A stretch of DNA of 64,000 bases from Algoriphagus ornithinivorans. GTDB lineage: Bacteria > Bacteroidota > Bacteroidia > Cytophagales > Cyclobacteriaceae. Location of the stretch: assembly GCF_900115305.1 (NCBI RefSeq), contig NZ_FOVW01000014.1, positions 1 through 64,000 of the forward strand, written 5' to 3'. Position 1 is the stretch's first letter. Every line of letters starts with the position of its first letter. The notes under the pieces were generated by a model, which saw only the letters and a list, made by a program, of their open reading frames with translations, searched no databases and was not told where the DNA came from. Shown piece by piece: positions 34,832-43,607 of this stretch. Position numbers and translations under genes: made by a program.

Positions 34832-36369
34832 GGATTACCTTACTTCTTTTTGCAGTACTAGCTATAGGTTCATCTTGTGATCCTATTTCAGAGCGAAAGC
34901 AACCAATTCCAACTCTTTATCAGCTTTCACAAATGGACTTAAAGTTGGATGGAAAGCAACTTGCTGAAGTCTATTGCGGCAATTGCCATCTAAAACCTGA
35001 ACCAGAGGTGTTGGATAAAGCTACTTGGGAAAACAGCGTGCTTCCGGATATGAGGATGCGGATGGGGCTTTATTTGGAGGAAGATTTTGGGATAACCTTA
35101 CCTCAAGATAGAGGTATTCCAGATGGCATCTATTCCAAAATCCCGCTAATCAAAGAAAAGGATTGGAATAAATTGAAGGAGTACTACTTGAAAGAGGCTC
35201 CAGAATCGCCTTTGCCCCAACTAAAAAAGGAAATACCTCAAAAAGGAATACCTGGATTTGAAGAATCATTGCCTGTTTTTGAATTTATATTTTCAAACCT
35301 TGCCACAATGTTGGAAGTAGAGTCTTCTGGGAAAATTTGGTTAGGACACAGATTTAAAAAATTATTCCAATTGGATCTGAATGGACAGCCTTTGATTCTT
35401 GACTCAATAGATACACCTGTTGCTCCAGTATCAATTATTTCAGAAGGAAATGAGAGTTTTGAACTTTTATCCATGGGTTTAATGGATCCTGCCAATGATT
35501 CACTTGGAACCTTCAAGAAATTCAAGAAATCTAGACAAAACTGGACCTCGGAAGATCTTCATCAACAGTTGATCAGGCCTGTTCATATAAGTGTTGGTGA
35601 TCTAAATGCAGATGGCATAGAAGACCAGGTAATTGCTCAGTTTGGCGATCATCTGGGAAAGTTGAGTGCCTATATCTCTGAAGGAAATGAGCAAACAGAA
35701 ATAATACTGAAGGCCCTTCCGGGTGCTAGGAAAACCTATATTTTAGATTACGATAAGGATGGAGACTTGGATATTATTGGCTTAATGACTCAAGCTCAAG
35801 AGGGAATTTATTTATGGGAAAATGATGGAAAGGCTAACTTTCAAGAAAAAGAGATCCTACGATTTCAGCCAGCTTTTGGAAGTAGCGATTTTAAATTGAA
35901 GGATATTAATGGGGATGGTTTACTAGATATTATTTTAGTTAATGGTGATAATGCAGACCTTTCTCCAATTTTAAAAAACTACCATGGCTTGAGAATTTTT
36001 GTTAATCAAGGCGATTATCAATTCTCTGAAGAATGGTTTTATCCCATGTATGGAGCTAGCGGCGTTGAAGTTGCCGATTTTGATCAAGATGGAGATTTAG
36101 ATATTGTTGCTATTTCATTTTTTCCAGATAAAGCCCAAGAACCAAGACAGGATTTGGTTTATTTCCAAAATAATGGAGGAATGAAATTTAAGCCGTACAC
36201 AACTCAACTTGATTTTAAAGCGAACCTTTTGGTGGTATCCAGTGGAGATATTGATCAAGATGGAGATTTGGATATTTTGGCTGGAACATTTGATTTTGAT
36301 GATTTGTATACCACTGCCAATAAAAAATGGACCCCAATTTTATTGTTGAAAAATAATATAATGCGATAA
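34828..36369 (+). CDS. FG-GAP repeat lipoprotein with a haem-binding CxxCH motif
   Basis: A 513-residue lipoprotein (lipobox IGSSC, Cys17) with two parts. Residues 40-125 carry one c-type haem site, CGNCH at 50-54, within LAEVYCGNCHLKPEPEVL, and a possible Met ligand in the MRMRMG region. Residues ~130-513 are FG-GAP/VCBS-like repeats with Asp-rich loops (VGDLNADGIEDQVIAQFG, YDKDGDLDIIGL, DINGDGLLDIILVNGD, DFDQDGDLDIVAISF, DIDQDGDLDILAGTFD). Haem attachment would occur in the periplasm. A redox role is unproven; the motif might also be structural. Translationally coupled to cutC by a 4-bp overlap. Confidence 0.82.
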   Translation: MRITLLLFAVLAIGSSCDPISERKQPIPTLYQLSQMDLKLDGKQLAEVYCGNCHLKPEPEVLDKATWENSVLPDMRMRMGLYLEEDFGITLPQDRGIPDGIYSKIPLIKEKDWNKLKEYYLKEAPESPLPQLKKEIPQKGIPGFEESLPVFEFIFSNLATMLEVESSGKIWLGHRFKKLFQLDLNGQPLILDSIDTPVAPVSIISEGNESFELLSMGLMDPANDSLGTFKKFKKSRQNWTSEDLHQQLIRPVHISVGDLNADGIEDQVIAQFGDHLGKLSAYISEGNEQTEIILKALPGARKTYILDYDKDGDLDIIGLMTQAQEGIYLWENDGKANFQEKEILRFQPAFGSSDFKLKDINGDGLLDIILVNGDNADLSPILKNYHGLRIFVNQGDYQFSEEWFYPMYGASGVEVADFDQDGDLDIVAISFFPDKAQEPRQDLVYFQNNGGMKFKPYTTQLDFKANLLVVSSGDIDQDGDLDILAGTFDFDDLYTTANKKWTPILLLKNNIMR

Positions 36370-36476
36370 ACATTAATAGCGGAATAATAAATTGTAATAT
36401 ATCTTTTTATCAATACTGAGTTTTAAAATTCATTAAATTTCAGTATCTTATTAGTTCATCTAAAATTCTTTCGACT

Positions 36477-36938
36477 ATGGTAAAAAGTTTTCAAGGAGTA
36501 AGGGAAGTAGAACCAAAGAAGTCTCCTATTCATCAAATTTTGGTAAAAGATCATATGAGTACCAACCTTGTGACATTCGGGCCGAATGACACTATAGATA
36601 AGGTAATGGAAGTTTTGACTAAGAAAAAAATTTCCGGAGCGCCTGTGGTCGATGAGTCTGGAGGTTTGGTTGGGATTATTTCTGAGGTCGATTGTCTTCG
36701 GGAAATAATCAAAGGAAAATATACCAATACCCCTGGGTTTCCCGGAAAGGTAAGTGAGTATATGACCCGAGATGTGATTACCCTAACTCCTGATTTATCA
36801 TTATTTGATGCTGCAGGAAAATTTTTAGAACTAAAAATTAGAAGATTTCCTGTTTTGAAGGATGGAAGGTTAATAGGTCAAATAAGTCTTTCAGATGTAA
36901 TACGTGCTTTTCCTAAACTCAAACATACAACCTGGTAG
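36477..36938 (+). CDS. CBS-domain pair protein
   Basis: A 153-residue protein made of two CBS domains. The first runs about 22-75 (VKDHMSTNLVTFGPNDTIDK, ISGAPVVDESGGLVGIISE) and the second about 92-150 (VSEYMTRDVITLTPDLSLFD, IRRFPVLKDGRLIGQISLSDV). Such Bateman modules bind adenosyl ligands (AMP, ATP, SAM or NAD). No fused catalytic domain is present, so it may act as a free sensor subunit. A strong bidirectional terminator follows. Confidence 0.88.
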   Translation: MVKSFQGVREVEPKKSPIHQILVKDHMSTNLVTFGPNDTIDKVMEVLTKKKISGAPVVDESGGLVGIISEVDCLREIIKGKYTNTPGFPGKVSEYMTRDVITLTPDLSLFDAAGKFLELKIRRFPVLKDGRLIGQISLSDVIRAFPKLKHTTW

Positions 36939-36944
36939 ATATGT

Positions 36945-36972
36945 AAAAAGGTTGTCGAGAGACAACCTTTTT
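36945..36972. terminator. Bidirectional terminator
   Basis: AAAAAGGTTGTC (36945-36956) pairs perfectly with GACAACCTTTTT (36961-36972) over 12 bp around a GAGA loop. It serves both the CBS gene and leftward metZ. Confidence 0.9.
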
Positions 36973-36976
36973 ATTT

Positions 36977-38152
36977 TTACTTTCTACTAAGATCCAAGGC
37001 TCTTTCTACATCAGCAATAATGTCTTCATAATGCTCTAATCCAACAGAAAGGCGAATCAATCCATTGCTAATTCCCACTCTTTCTCTCTCCTCCTCCGAA
37101 AGCTTGCTGTGGGTGGTAGATGCAGGGTGGGTGATGATGCTTCTACTGTCTCCCAAATTGGCAGTAACAGAAATCATTTTCAGTTCATCGATAAAGCTTT
37201 GGGCTCTTTCTACCCCTCCTTTTAAGTCTAAAGTGATGATACCTCCTCCCTGACTCATTTGCTTTACGGCCAAATCATATTGAGGATGGGATTTTAAAAA
37301 TGGATATTTGACCGCATTGAGTTGAGAATTACCTTCAAAGTATTCAGCAACTTTTAGCGCATTGCTGCAATGTCTATCCATTCTAACTCCCAATGTTTCC
37401 ATGCTTTTGGATAGTATCCAGGCATTGAAAGGAGATATGGCTGGTCCAGTGTGACGCGTGAAAAACTGAACCTCCTTGATTAATTCCTGTGTGCCAAGTA
37501 TTAAGCCTCCCAAAACCCTTCCTTGTCCATCTATATACTTCGTAGCTGAATGCGTAACAATATGTGCCCCCCACTTGGCTGGCTGTTGCAGATAGGGAGT
37601 TGCAAAACAATTGTCGACAACCAAAATCAGATTATGTGCTTTAGCAAAATTTCCAGCCCACTCCAAGTCAATAATCTCTAGTCCTGGATTGGATGGAGTT
37701 TCTATGAATAGCATTTTGGTATTAGGTTGTACAAGCTTTTCCCAATTTAAATAGTCCGAGATATCTCCATAGGTAGAGGTAATTCCCCATTTCGGGAACA
37801 CCCTCGTCAATAACTGGTGGGTTGACCCAAAAAGAGATCGGGCAGCTAATACATGATCGCCTTGCTGTAAAAGTGATGCTATACTTCCAAACATGGCTGC
37901 CATCCCGGAAGCGGTTGCTATTCCATCTTCCGTGCCTTCAGCAGCGCAGACTTTTTCAATCAAGTCAGAGGAATTGGGATTGGCATATCTGGAGTAAATA
38001 TTGCCCTCAATTTCGTCTGCAAATGTTGCTCTTGCTTCTTCTGCAGAATCGAAAGTAAAGCTTGAAGTCAAATAAATAGGAGAGGAATGTTCCTTTTGAT
38101 TGGACTTGGAGGGGTTGATCCTGATGGAATTGGTCTCGAAATGTTGACTCAT
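36977..38152 (-). CDS. metZ: O-succinylhomoserine sulfhydrylase (trans-sulfuration PLP enzyme)
   Basis: A 391-residue Cys/Met-metabolism PLP enzyme. The cofactor lysine is K205 in THSATKYIDGQGRVLGG. EDGIATASGMAAMFGSI, FIETPSNPGLEI and VVDNCFATPYLQQP are the expected phosphate- and ring-binding segments. NIYSRYANPNSSDLIEK and the GRVLGG stretch favour the O-succinylhomoserine sulfhydrylase MetZ over cystathionine gamma-synthase; both would make homocysteine or its precursor. The SAM-I riboswitch upstream is strong evidence for a methionine biosynthesis role. Confidence 0.9.
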   Translation of the reverse strand: MSQHFETNSIRINPSKSNQKEHSSPIYLTSSFTFDSAEEARATFADEIEGNIYSRYANPNSSDLIEKVCAAEGTEDGIATASGMAAMFGSIASLLQQGDHVLAARSLFGSTHQLLTRVFPKWGITSTYGDISDYLNWEKLVQPNTKMLFIETPSNPGLEIIDLEWAGNFAKAHNLILVVDNCFATPYLQQPAKWGAHIVTHSATKYIDGQGRVLGGLILGTQELIKEVQFFTRHTGPAISPFNAWILSKSMETLGVRMDRHCSNALKVAEYFEGNSQLNAVKYPFLKSHPQYDLAVKQMSQGGGIITLDLKGGVERAQSFIDELKMISVTANLGDSRSIITHPASTTHSKLSEEERERVGISNGLIRLSVGLEHYEDIIADVERALDLSRK

Positions 38153-38242
38153 AGTCTAAATAGATTTAAGGTTATTCAGTAAACCGATAGATCTACCCGA
38201 GTCAGATTCGAACTAAAAAGGAATAAGGATGAGTTAATGCCA

Positions 38243-38347
38243 ATTTATAGTTCCCGCATCGGGTAGGATTTGGCACCTTTCCTTTATCTAAACCGGATGG
38301 TTGCCAGAGGGTCTCAGAGCCTAGTCTCTCGCCTCTTCTTTATAAAT
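38243..38347 (-). ncRNA. SAM-I (S-box) riboswitch controlling metZ
   Basis: On the minus strand the leader folds as an S-box aptamer. P1 pairs ATTTATA (38347-38341) with TATAAAT (38249-38243). GAGGCGAGAGACTAGG...GACCCTC forms P2. GGCAACC...GGTGCC forms P3 with the conserved GGCAACC and GGTGCCAAATCC strings. CCCGATGCGGG forms P4. The aptamer lies about 90 nt before the metZ ATG. High SAM should reduce metZ expression. No clear terminator hairpin sits in the remaining leader, so control may act on translation or through an alternative pairing. Confidence 0.93.
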
Positions 38348-38365
38348 CAGTTGCCTGAAGTGCTA

Positions 38366-38397
38366 CAAATAAATAGCGTAAGGGATTCAAATCCAAA
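38366..38397 (-). promoter_or_regulatory. Probable metZ promoter
   Basis: On the minus strand TTTATTTG (38373-38366) resembles the -7 box with one mismatch, and TTTG (38397-38394) is a -33 box 20 bp away. Transcription would start a few bases before the riboswitch P1 stem. Confidence 0.4.
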
Positions 38398-38405
38398 TAA
38401 AAAAA

Positions 38406-38966
38406 TCAATCATTATACTGAGTCATAGTTTGGGCTATTCCAATAGTACAAAAACCCAAAACCATGTCAATGGCCTTATCCATGATTTCCGGAAGGTGAT
38501 CAAATTCCTCCTGCTTGAATTTGCCTAACACATAGTCAACCTGACGTCCTTTCGGGAAATCGTCACCTATCCCCATTCTAAGCCTAGGATAATCCTGTCC
38601 TCCGGTCAAAGCTTCAATATTTTTCAAACCATTATGACCTGCGGCACTTCCTTTTGCTCGCATTCTGAGTTTTCCAAAAGGGATGGCTACCTCATCAACT
38701 AAGACCAGAATATTTTCTTTGGGAATTGAGAGCTCCTTCATCCAATAATTTACAGCCTTACCACTGAGATTCATGTAAGTAGTGGGTTTGATAAGATGGA
38801 TTGTTCGTCCCTTGTATTTGAATTCGGACTTAAATGCCAACCTGCCACTTTCCCATTTGGCATCGTATTGATCTGCCAGTCGATCTATTGTCAGAAATCC
38901 AATATTATGTCGAGTCAGCTCATATTCAGGCCCTATGTTGCCCAAGCCTACTATTAGATATTTCAT
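38406..38966 (-). CDS. pth: Peptidyl-tRNA hydrolase
   Basis: A 186-residue Pth that releases peptides from prematurely dropped peptidyl-tRNA. Catalytic His20 sits in YELTRHNIGF. N68-type contact TYMNLSGKAV, VDEVAIPFGKLRMRAKGSAAGHNGLK and GIGDDFPKGRQVDYVLGKF complete the family. It follows rplY and prs in the same direction, though a terminator hairpin intervenes. Confidence 0.97.
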   Translation of the reverse strand: MKYLIVGLGNIGPEYELTRHNIGFLTIDRLADQYDAKWESGRLAFKSEFKYKGRTIHLIKPTTYMNLSGKAVNYWMKELSIPKENILVLVDEVAIPFGKLRMRAKGSAAGHNGLKNIEALTGGQDYPRLRMGIGDDFPKGRQVDYVLGKFKQEEFDHLPEIMDKAIDMVLGFCTIGIAQTMTQYND

Positions 38967-38990
38967 GATTCAAATTTGGCTTAAAAATAA

Positions 38991-39018
38991 AAAATCCTGC
39001 CTTTGAGGGCAGGATTTT
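38991..39018 (-). terminator. Terminator between rplY and pth
   Basis: AAAATCCTGCC (38991-39001) pairs with GGCAGGATTTT (39008-39018). On the minus strand a T-rich tail follows, 18 bp after the rplY stop, so part of the transcription should end before pth. Confidence 0.8.
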
Positions 39019-39035
39019 AAGAAATGCTCTATGAA

Positions 39036-39611
39036 TTATTCTTCGCCTTTCTTGCCTCTCAATGCTCTTGGGATACCGATGGTAACTACAGAAACATTTG
39101 GGCTAGTAAGGATTTCAAATCCTTCTGGCTTCAATTCACTCACTTTGAATGATTTTCCAAGATCCAAGTTGGAAATATCAACTTCAATGAAATCAGGGAA
39201 GTTGTTTGCCAAACCTTTTACTTTCAAAGATCTGGTTTTCATTTCCAATTTACCCCCTTTTGCTAAGCCTGGAGAGCTTCCTACAACTTTCACAGGGATT
39301 TCAAATTTGATATCTCTGTCTTCAGTGTAAGCCATGAAGTCTACGTGAAGCAATGCATCACTTACTGGGTGGAATTGAGCATCTTTCAATACTGCCTTTA
39401 CGATAGTACCTTCGATATTTAACTCTACCAAGTGAACTTCCGGAGTGTAAATCAAGTCACGGAAAAGGATAATCGGACTGTAGAAGTGAATTTGCTCAGG
39501 GATACCTGGTCCGTAAACCACACAAGGTACGTTACCGGATTCTCTGATCTCATTCAAACTTTGATTGTCGAGATTTGCTCTTTTAAACCCTATAATCTCA
39601 ATCGTTTTCAT
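39036..39611 (-). CDS. rplY: 50S ribosomal protein L25 (CTC form)
   Basis: A 191-residue L25 of the long Ctc type, binding 5S rRNA. The N-terminal L25 domain (1-95) includes KTIEIIGFKRANLDNQSLNE and VLKDAQFHPVSDALLHVDFM. The C-terminal TL5 domain (about 100-180) includes PVKVVGSSPGLAKGGKLEM and ADNFPD-like AN-NFPDFIEVDISNLDLG. The acidic/basic tail RALRGKKGEE closes it. Follows prs by 24 bp. Confidence 0.96.
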   Translation of the reverse strand: MKTIEIIGFKRANLDNQSLNEIRESGNVPCVVYGPGIPEQIHFYSPIILFRDLIYTPEVHLVELNIEGTIVKAVLKDAQFHPVSDALLHVDFMAYTEDRDIKFEIPVKVVGSSPGLAKGGKLEMKTRSLKVKGLANNFPDFIEVDISNLDLGKSFKVSELKPEGFEILTSPNVSVVTIGIPRALRGKKGEE

Positions 39612-39635
39612 ATGTATTTTATTTAAAATTGGTTC

Positions 39636-40565
39636 TTAGATAAATAAAGAACTGATGGAAGTATTCCCTGTCACTGCATGAATTGCTTTGGCGAATAGGT
39701 CTGCTACTGTCAGTACTCTGATTTTGGATGATTTTTGCTTCAAAGGAATGGTATCAGTGATTACCAATTCATCCAAAACAGAATTCTCGATGTTTTCATA
39801 AGCTTTTCCTGACAGGACACCATGTGTTACAATGGCTCTAACAGATTTAGCTCCTTTCGCCATGATGATTTCTCCGGCCTTACAAAGCGTTCCCGCTGTA
39901 TCAACCAAATCATCTACCAAAATCACATCCTTTCCTTCTACATCCCCGATTACCTGCATAGAGGCAATCTCGTTGGCTCTTTTTCTGTGCTTATCACAGA
40001 CTACCATTTCTACTTCAAAATGCTTGGCATAAGCCCTTGCTCTGGCTACACCGCCCATATCCGGAGCTGCGAAAATCATATCCGGAAGGTTGAGCATGCT
40101 CAAATAGGGTGCAAAGATAGCTGATCCATTCAAATGATCCAATGGTATATCAAAAAATCCCTGAATTTGACCAGCATGCAGATCGCAAGTCACAATTCTG
40201 TCAGCTCCAGCCGAGGTAAGCATATTTGCAATCAACTTGGCAGCAATAGAAACTCTTGGCCTATCTTTTCTGTCTTGCCTTGCATACCCGAAGTAAGGGA
40301 TCACTGCTACCACCTTGTAAGCACTTGCTCTTTTGGCAGCGTCTATCATCAAGCAAAGCTCTAGGATATTATCGCTCGGAGGTGTGGTGCTTTGGATGAC
40401 AAAGACGGTACAACCTCGGATTGACTCATTAAAGCTTGGGGACATTTCCCCATCACTAAACTTGGAGAGCGTGATGTCACCCAGTTTTTTACCATAATTC
40501 TTAGCGATTTTTTCAGCGAGATTTTGAGTGTTGGACCCTGCAAATATTTTTACCTCAGATATCAT
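39636..40565 (-). CDS. prs: Ribose-phosphate pyrophosphokinase
   Basis: A 309-residue PRPP synthetase, which makes phosphoribosyl pyrophosphate from ribose 5-phosphate and ATP. KFSDGEMSPSFNESIRG, AVIPYFGYARQDRKDRPRVS (ATP loop), the TCDLHAGQIQGFFDIPLDHL stretch and the PRPP-binding VILVDDLVDTAGTL are all intact. Length is normal for the class I enzyme. A full-match promoter box sits 45 bp upstream. Confidence 0.98.
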   Translation of the reverse strand: MISEVKIFAGSNTQNLAEKIAKNYGKKLGDITLSKFSDGEMSPSFNESIRGCTVFVIQSTTPPSDNILELCLMIDAAKRASAYKVVAVIPYFGYARQDRKDRPRVSIAAKLIANMLTSAGADRIVTCDLHAGQIQGFFDIPLDHLNGSAIFAPYLSMLNLPDMIFAAPDMGGVARARAYAKHFEVEMVVCDKHRKRANEIASMQVIGDVEGKDVILVDDLVDTAGTLCKAGEIIMAKGAKSVRAIVTHGVLSGKAYENIENSVLDELVITDTIPLKQKSSKIRVLTVADLFAKAIHAVTGNTSISSLFI

Positions 40566-40609
40566 GAAGTCTTGGTTTTAAGGAGGAAGTTTTGATAAGG
40601 ATTTCATTG

Positions 40610-40617
40610 CAAAAGTA
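40610..40617 (-). promoter_or_regulatory. Promoter -7 box of prs
   Basis: On the minus strand this reads TACTTTTG, identical to the ffh and rpsF boxes, about 45 bp before the prs ATG. Confidence 0.6.
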
Positions 40618-40805
40618 ATAATTTTTGATGGGTTGGGAAGTTGGGATAGCTTTAATCCGAATATTATTTTGATAAGTGGGGCGGAAGGTAATCTCTCTTA
40701 AACTCCGATCCTGTAAAAATTAGACGAATGAGCGACTTTCTCCTGAGTAGCTCTCTTTTTAATCTTATTTTAGAGCAAAATACATTGTCCACCAATCTGA
40801 AATTT

Positions 40806-43514
40806 ATGAGAAGTAAAATTACCCTTTGGGGTCTGCTGTTTTCATTCTTGATCATTCAAGTTCATGCCCAGCAGGTCCCAACTCCCAAATCACATTTTGG
40901 CTTTGAAATCGGGGACGATTACAAATTGGCAAATTTCAGCCAAACAGAAGCCTATTTTAAAAAAGTAGCAGATGCCTCTGATCGAGTGCAAATGACAAGT
41001 ATTGGAAAAACGGAATTTGGCAGAGAGCAACCCATGCTTATTGTTACAGCCCCAAAGAATTTTCCTCAGCTTGCCAGGTATAAAGAAATTTCTCAAAAAC
41101 TTGCTCATGCTGAAATTACTAGAGAGGAAGCTGAAGCATTAATCTCAGAAGGTAAGCCCGTGGTTTGGATCGATGGTGGACTTCATGCCAATGAGGTGGT
41201 GGGCCCCCATCAATTAATTCAAACGCTCTATGAACTAGCATCCAGAAATGATGAGGAAACTCTCAAAATTTTGGATGAAGTGATTATTCTTTTGGTACAT
41301 GCCAACCCTGATGGAATGGAAATCATGTCGGATTGGTATATGAGAAAAGAAGACCCAACAAAAAGAGATCAGAACATTCCGGTTCTTTATCAAAAATATG
41401 TAGGGCATGACAATAACCGTGATTTTTACATGAATAATATGTCTGAGGCGACTAATATGTCACTTCAGCAATATGTGGAATGGATTCCTCAAATTATTTA
41501 CAATCACCATCAGTCAGGTCCTGCAGGGACAGTCGTAGCAGGACCACCTTACCGAGATCCTTTCAACCATGTTTTTGATCCGCTAATTATCACCAGCTTG
41601 GATGCTGTGGGGGCTGCTATGATTAATCGCCTGCATCAAGAAGATAGACCCGGATATACCAGATTGGATGGATCAGTGTTCTCTACTTGGTGGAATGGCG
41701 GCTTAAGAACTACTCCTTATTATCATAATCAAATTGGTATTTTGACCGAAATTATTGGAAATCCTACACCATCTGAGGTTCCTCTGGTGCCGGAAAGGCT
41801 AATTCCAAATAATGGAACACCTTACCCAATCACTCCTAGAGAATGGCATTTTAAGTCTTCCATAGAGTATTCAGTGTCCTTGAATTATGCGATTCTAAAT
41901 CACGCTGTTAGACATGGTGATGAACTTTTGAGAAACATTTATCTGATGGGCAGAAGATCAATCGAGAAAGGTCAAAAAGATACTTGGACTTTATATCCAA
42001 AAAACGCACAGGCCATAGAAGACGCTTTTGAAAAAGCCAGAAAAGAAGGCAAAGCAAAAAGGCCTACAGGTTGGAGATCCGGCTTGCCAGTTGAATTTTA
42101 TGAGCAGGTGTACCAGGATCCTGCCCGAAAAGATCCTTATGGCTATATTCTTCCGGCAGACCAGGCCGATTTTCCTACTGCCATCAAGTTTTTAAATGCA
42201 TTGATTAAATCAGGAATAAGAGTCGAAAAGGCAACTGCTGATTTTTCAGTAAATGGGAAATCCTACCCTGTAGGCTCTTATGTTGTAAAGACGGATCAGG
42301 CCTTTAGACCGCATGTCTTAGATATGTTTGAACCACAAGATCATCCAAATGACTTCCTGTATCCTGGAGGTCCTCCAATTAGGCCTTATGATGCTGCTGG
42401 TTGGACATTGGCATTTCAGATGGGTTCGGAAATTGATAGGATCATGCAAGACTTTGATGGGCCATTTGAGCAAGTCCCTTACGGACAAATTCAGACCCCA
42501 CCAGCCAAGCCGCTGGCAAATGGATCTGGTTATCTAATCGATATCAGAGGGAATAATGCATTCATGGCAGTCAATGATTTACTGAAGGCAAAAGTAAAAG
42601 TGTACAGAACTCAGCAAGAAGTAAATGGTTTGCCTGCGGGATCCTTTTATGTAGGTTCATCAGGTAAAAAGATGTTGGAAAAAGCAGCTCAAGAATATGG
42701 AGTCTATGCCAAGCCAGCGTCCATGCCTAAAGGAGCGACAGAAATCAAGCCTGCTAGAATTGGGCTATACGATTATTATGGGGGTTCAATGCCTTCCGGT
42801 TGGGTGAGATGGATGTTGGAGCAATTCCATTTTGATTACAAGCAAGTCTTCCCTCTTGAAATTGATCAGGGCAATCTTAAAGACAAGTATGATGTGTTAT
42901 TGTTTATCGGTCCGGGCATACCTTCTGTAGGAAGCAGAGGTGGTGGAAGATCTCAGCCGGATTCTTCTGAAATTGACCCTCAATACCACCACATGCTTGG
43001 GAATTTCTCAGCTGAAAAATCCTTACCACAGATTAAAGCTTTCTTGGAAAACGGAGGAGAAGTCTTGACTGTAGGTTCAGCTACGGAATTGGCTTTTCAT
43101 CTCGGTCTTCCGGTTTCTGATGCCTTGGTAGAGATGGGATCAGATGGGAAGGAAACTCCTCTATCAGGGGAAAAATATTACATCCCGGGTTCTGTCTTGG
43201 AAATGCATGTGGATAATAGCCAGCCGATCAATTATGGAATGGGAGAGAAGTCCTACATCATGTTTAATAGGTCTCCTGTCTTCAGATTGGATCCTGAAGC
43301 GGCAAACCAAGGAGTAAAAGCTATTGCTTGGTTTGGAGAAGAAGAACCACTAAGAAGTGGTTGGGCTTGGGGTCAATCCTACCTGAAAAATGGAGTGACA
43401 GCATTTGAAGCTAAAATCGGGAAAGGGAAGCTCTATGCTTTCGGTCCTGAGATTACTTTCAGAGCTCAATCCCATGGAACATTTAAGATGCTTTTCAACG
43501 GGCTATACAAGTAA
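40806..43514 (+). CDS. Exported M14-family zinc carboxypeptidase-like protein
   Basis: A 902-residue secreted protein. The ATG at 40806 starts a clean signal peptide (MRSKITLWGLLFSFLIIQVHAQ); the longer frame adds 26 unlikely residues. The M14 catalytic domain fills residues ~35-400: zinc ligands H127 and E130 in GGLHANEVVG and a His in YNHHQSG (233-237), the substrate Arg in NNRDFYMNN, and GILTEIIGNP with the likely catalytic Glu. The remaining ~500 residues form a long C-terminal extension, with a GATase-like stretch around YDVLLFIGPGIPS. Probably digests peptides outside the cytoplasm. Monocistronic, followed by a terminator. Confidence 0.88.
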   Translation: MRSKITLWGLLFSFLIIQVHAQQVPTPKSHFGFEIGDDYKLANFSQTEAYFKKVADASDRVQMTSIGKTEFGREQPMLIVTAPKNFPQLARYKEISQKLAHAEITREEAEALISEGKPVVWIDGGLHANEVVGPHQLIQTLYELASRNDEETLKILDEVIILLVHANPDGMEIMSDWYMRKEDPTKRDQNIPVLYQKYVGHDNNRDFYMNNMSEATNMSLQQYVEWIPQIIYNHHQSGPAGTVVAGPPYRDPFNHVFDPLIITSLDAVGAAMINRLHQEDRPGYTRLDGSVFSTWWNGGLRTTPYYHNQIGILTEIIGNPTPSEVPLVPERLIPNNGTPYPITPREWHFKSSIEYSVSLNYAILNHAVRHGDELLRNIYLMGRRSIEKGQKDTWTLYPKNAQAIEDAFEKARKEGKAKRPTGWRSGLPVEFYEQVYQDPARKDPYGYILPADQADFPTAIKFLNALIKSGIRVEKATADFSVNGKSYPVGSYVVKTDQAFRPHVLDMFEPQDHPNDFLYPGGPPIRPYDAAGWTLAFQMGSEIDRIMQDFDGPFEQVPYGQIQTPPAKPLANGSGYLIDIRGNNAFMAVNDLLKAKVKVYRTQQEVNGLPAGSFYVGSSGKKMLEKAAQEYGVYAKPASMPKGATEIKPARIGLYDYYGGSMPSGWVRWMLEQFHFDYKQVFPLEIDQGNLKDKYDVLLFIGPGIPSVGSRGGGRSQPDSSEIDPQYHHMLGNFSAEKSLPQIKAFLENGGEVLTVGSATELAFHLGLPVSDALVEMGSDGKETPLSGEKYYIPGSVLEMHVDNSQPINYGMGEKSYIMFNRSPVFRLDPEAANQGVKAIAWFGEEEPLRSGWAWGQSYLKNGVTAFEAKIGKGKLYAFGPEITFRAQSHGTFKMLFNGLYK

Positions 43515-43534
43515 TTAATCTAAAAATTCTTAAG

Positions 43535-43570
43535 AAGGCCATATCGATTTTCGGTATGGCCTTATTTTTT
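43535..43570 (+). terminator. Terminator after the M14 peptidase gene
   Basis: AAGGCCATA (43535-43543) pairs with TATGGCCTT (43555-43563), and a T-run follows. Confidence 0.8.
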
Positions 43571-43607
43571 GAAATTCATTTTTTATCTTAAAAGAAAAAA
43601 TTAAGAG

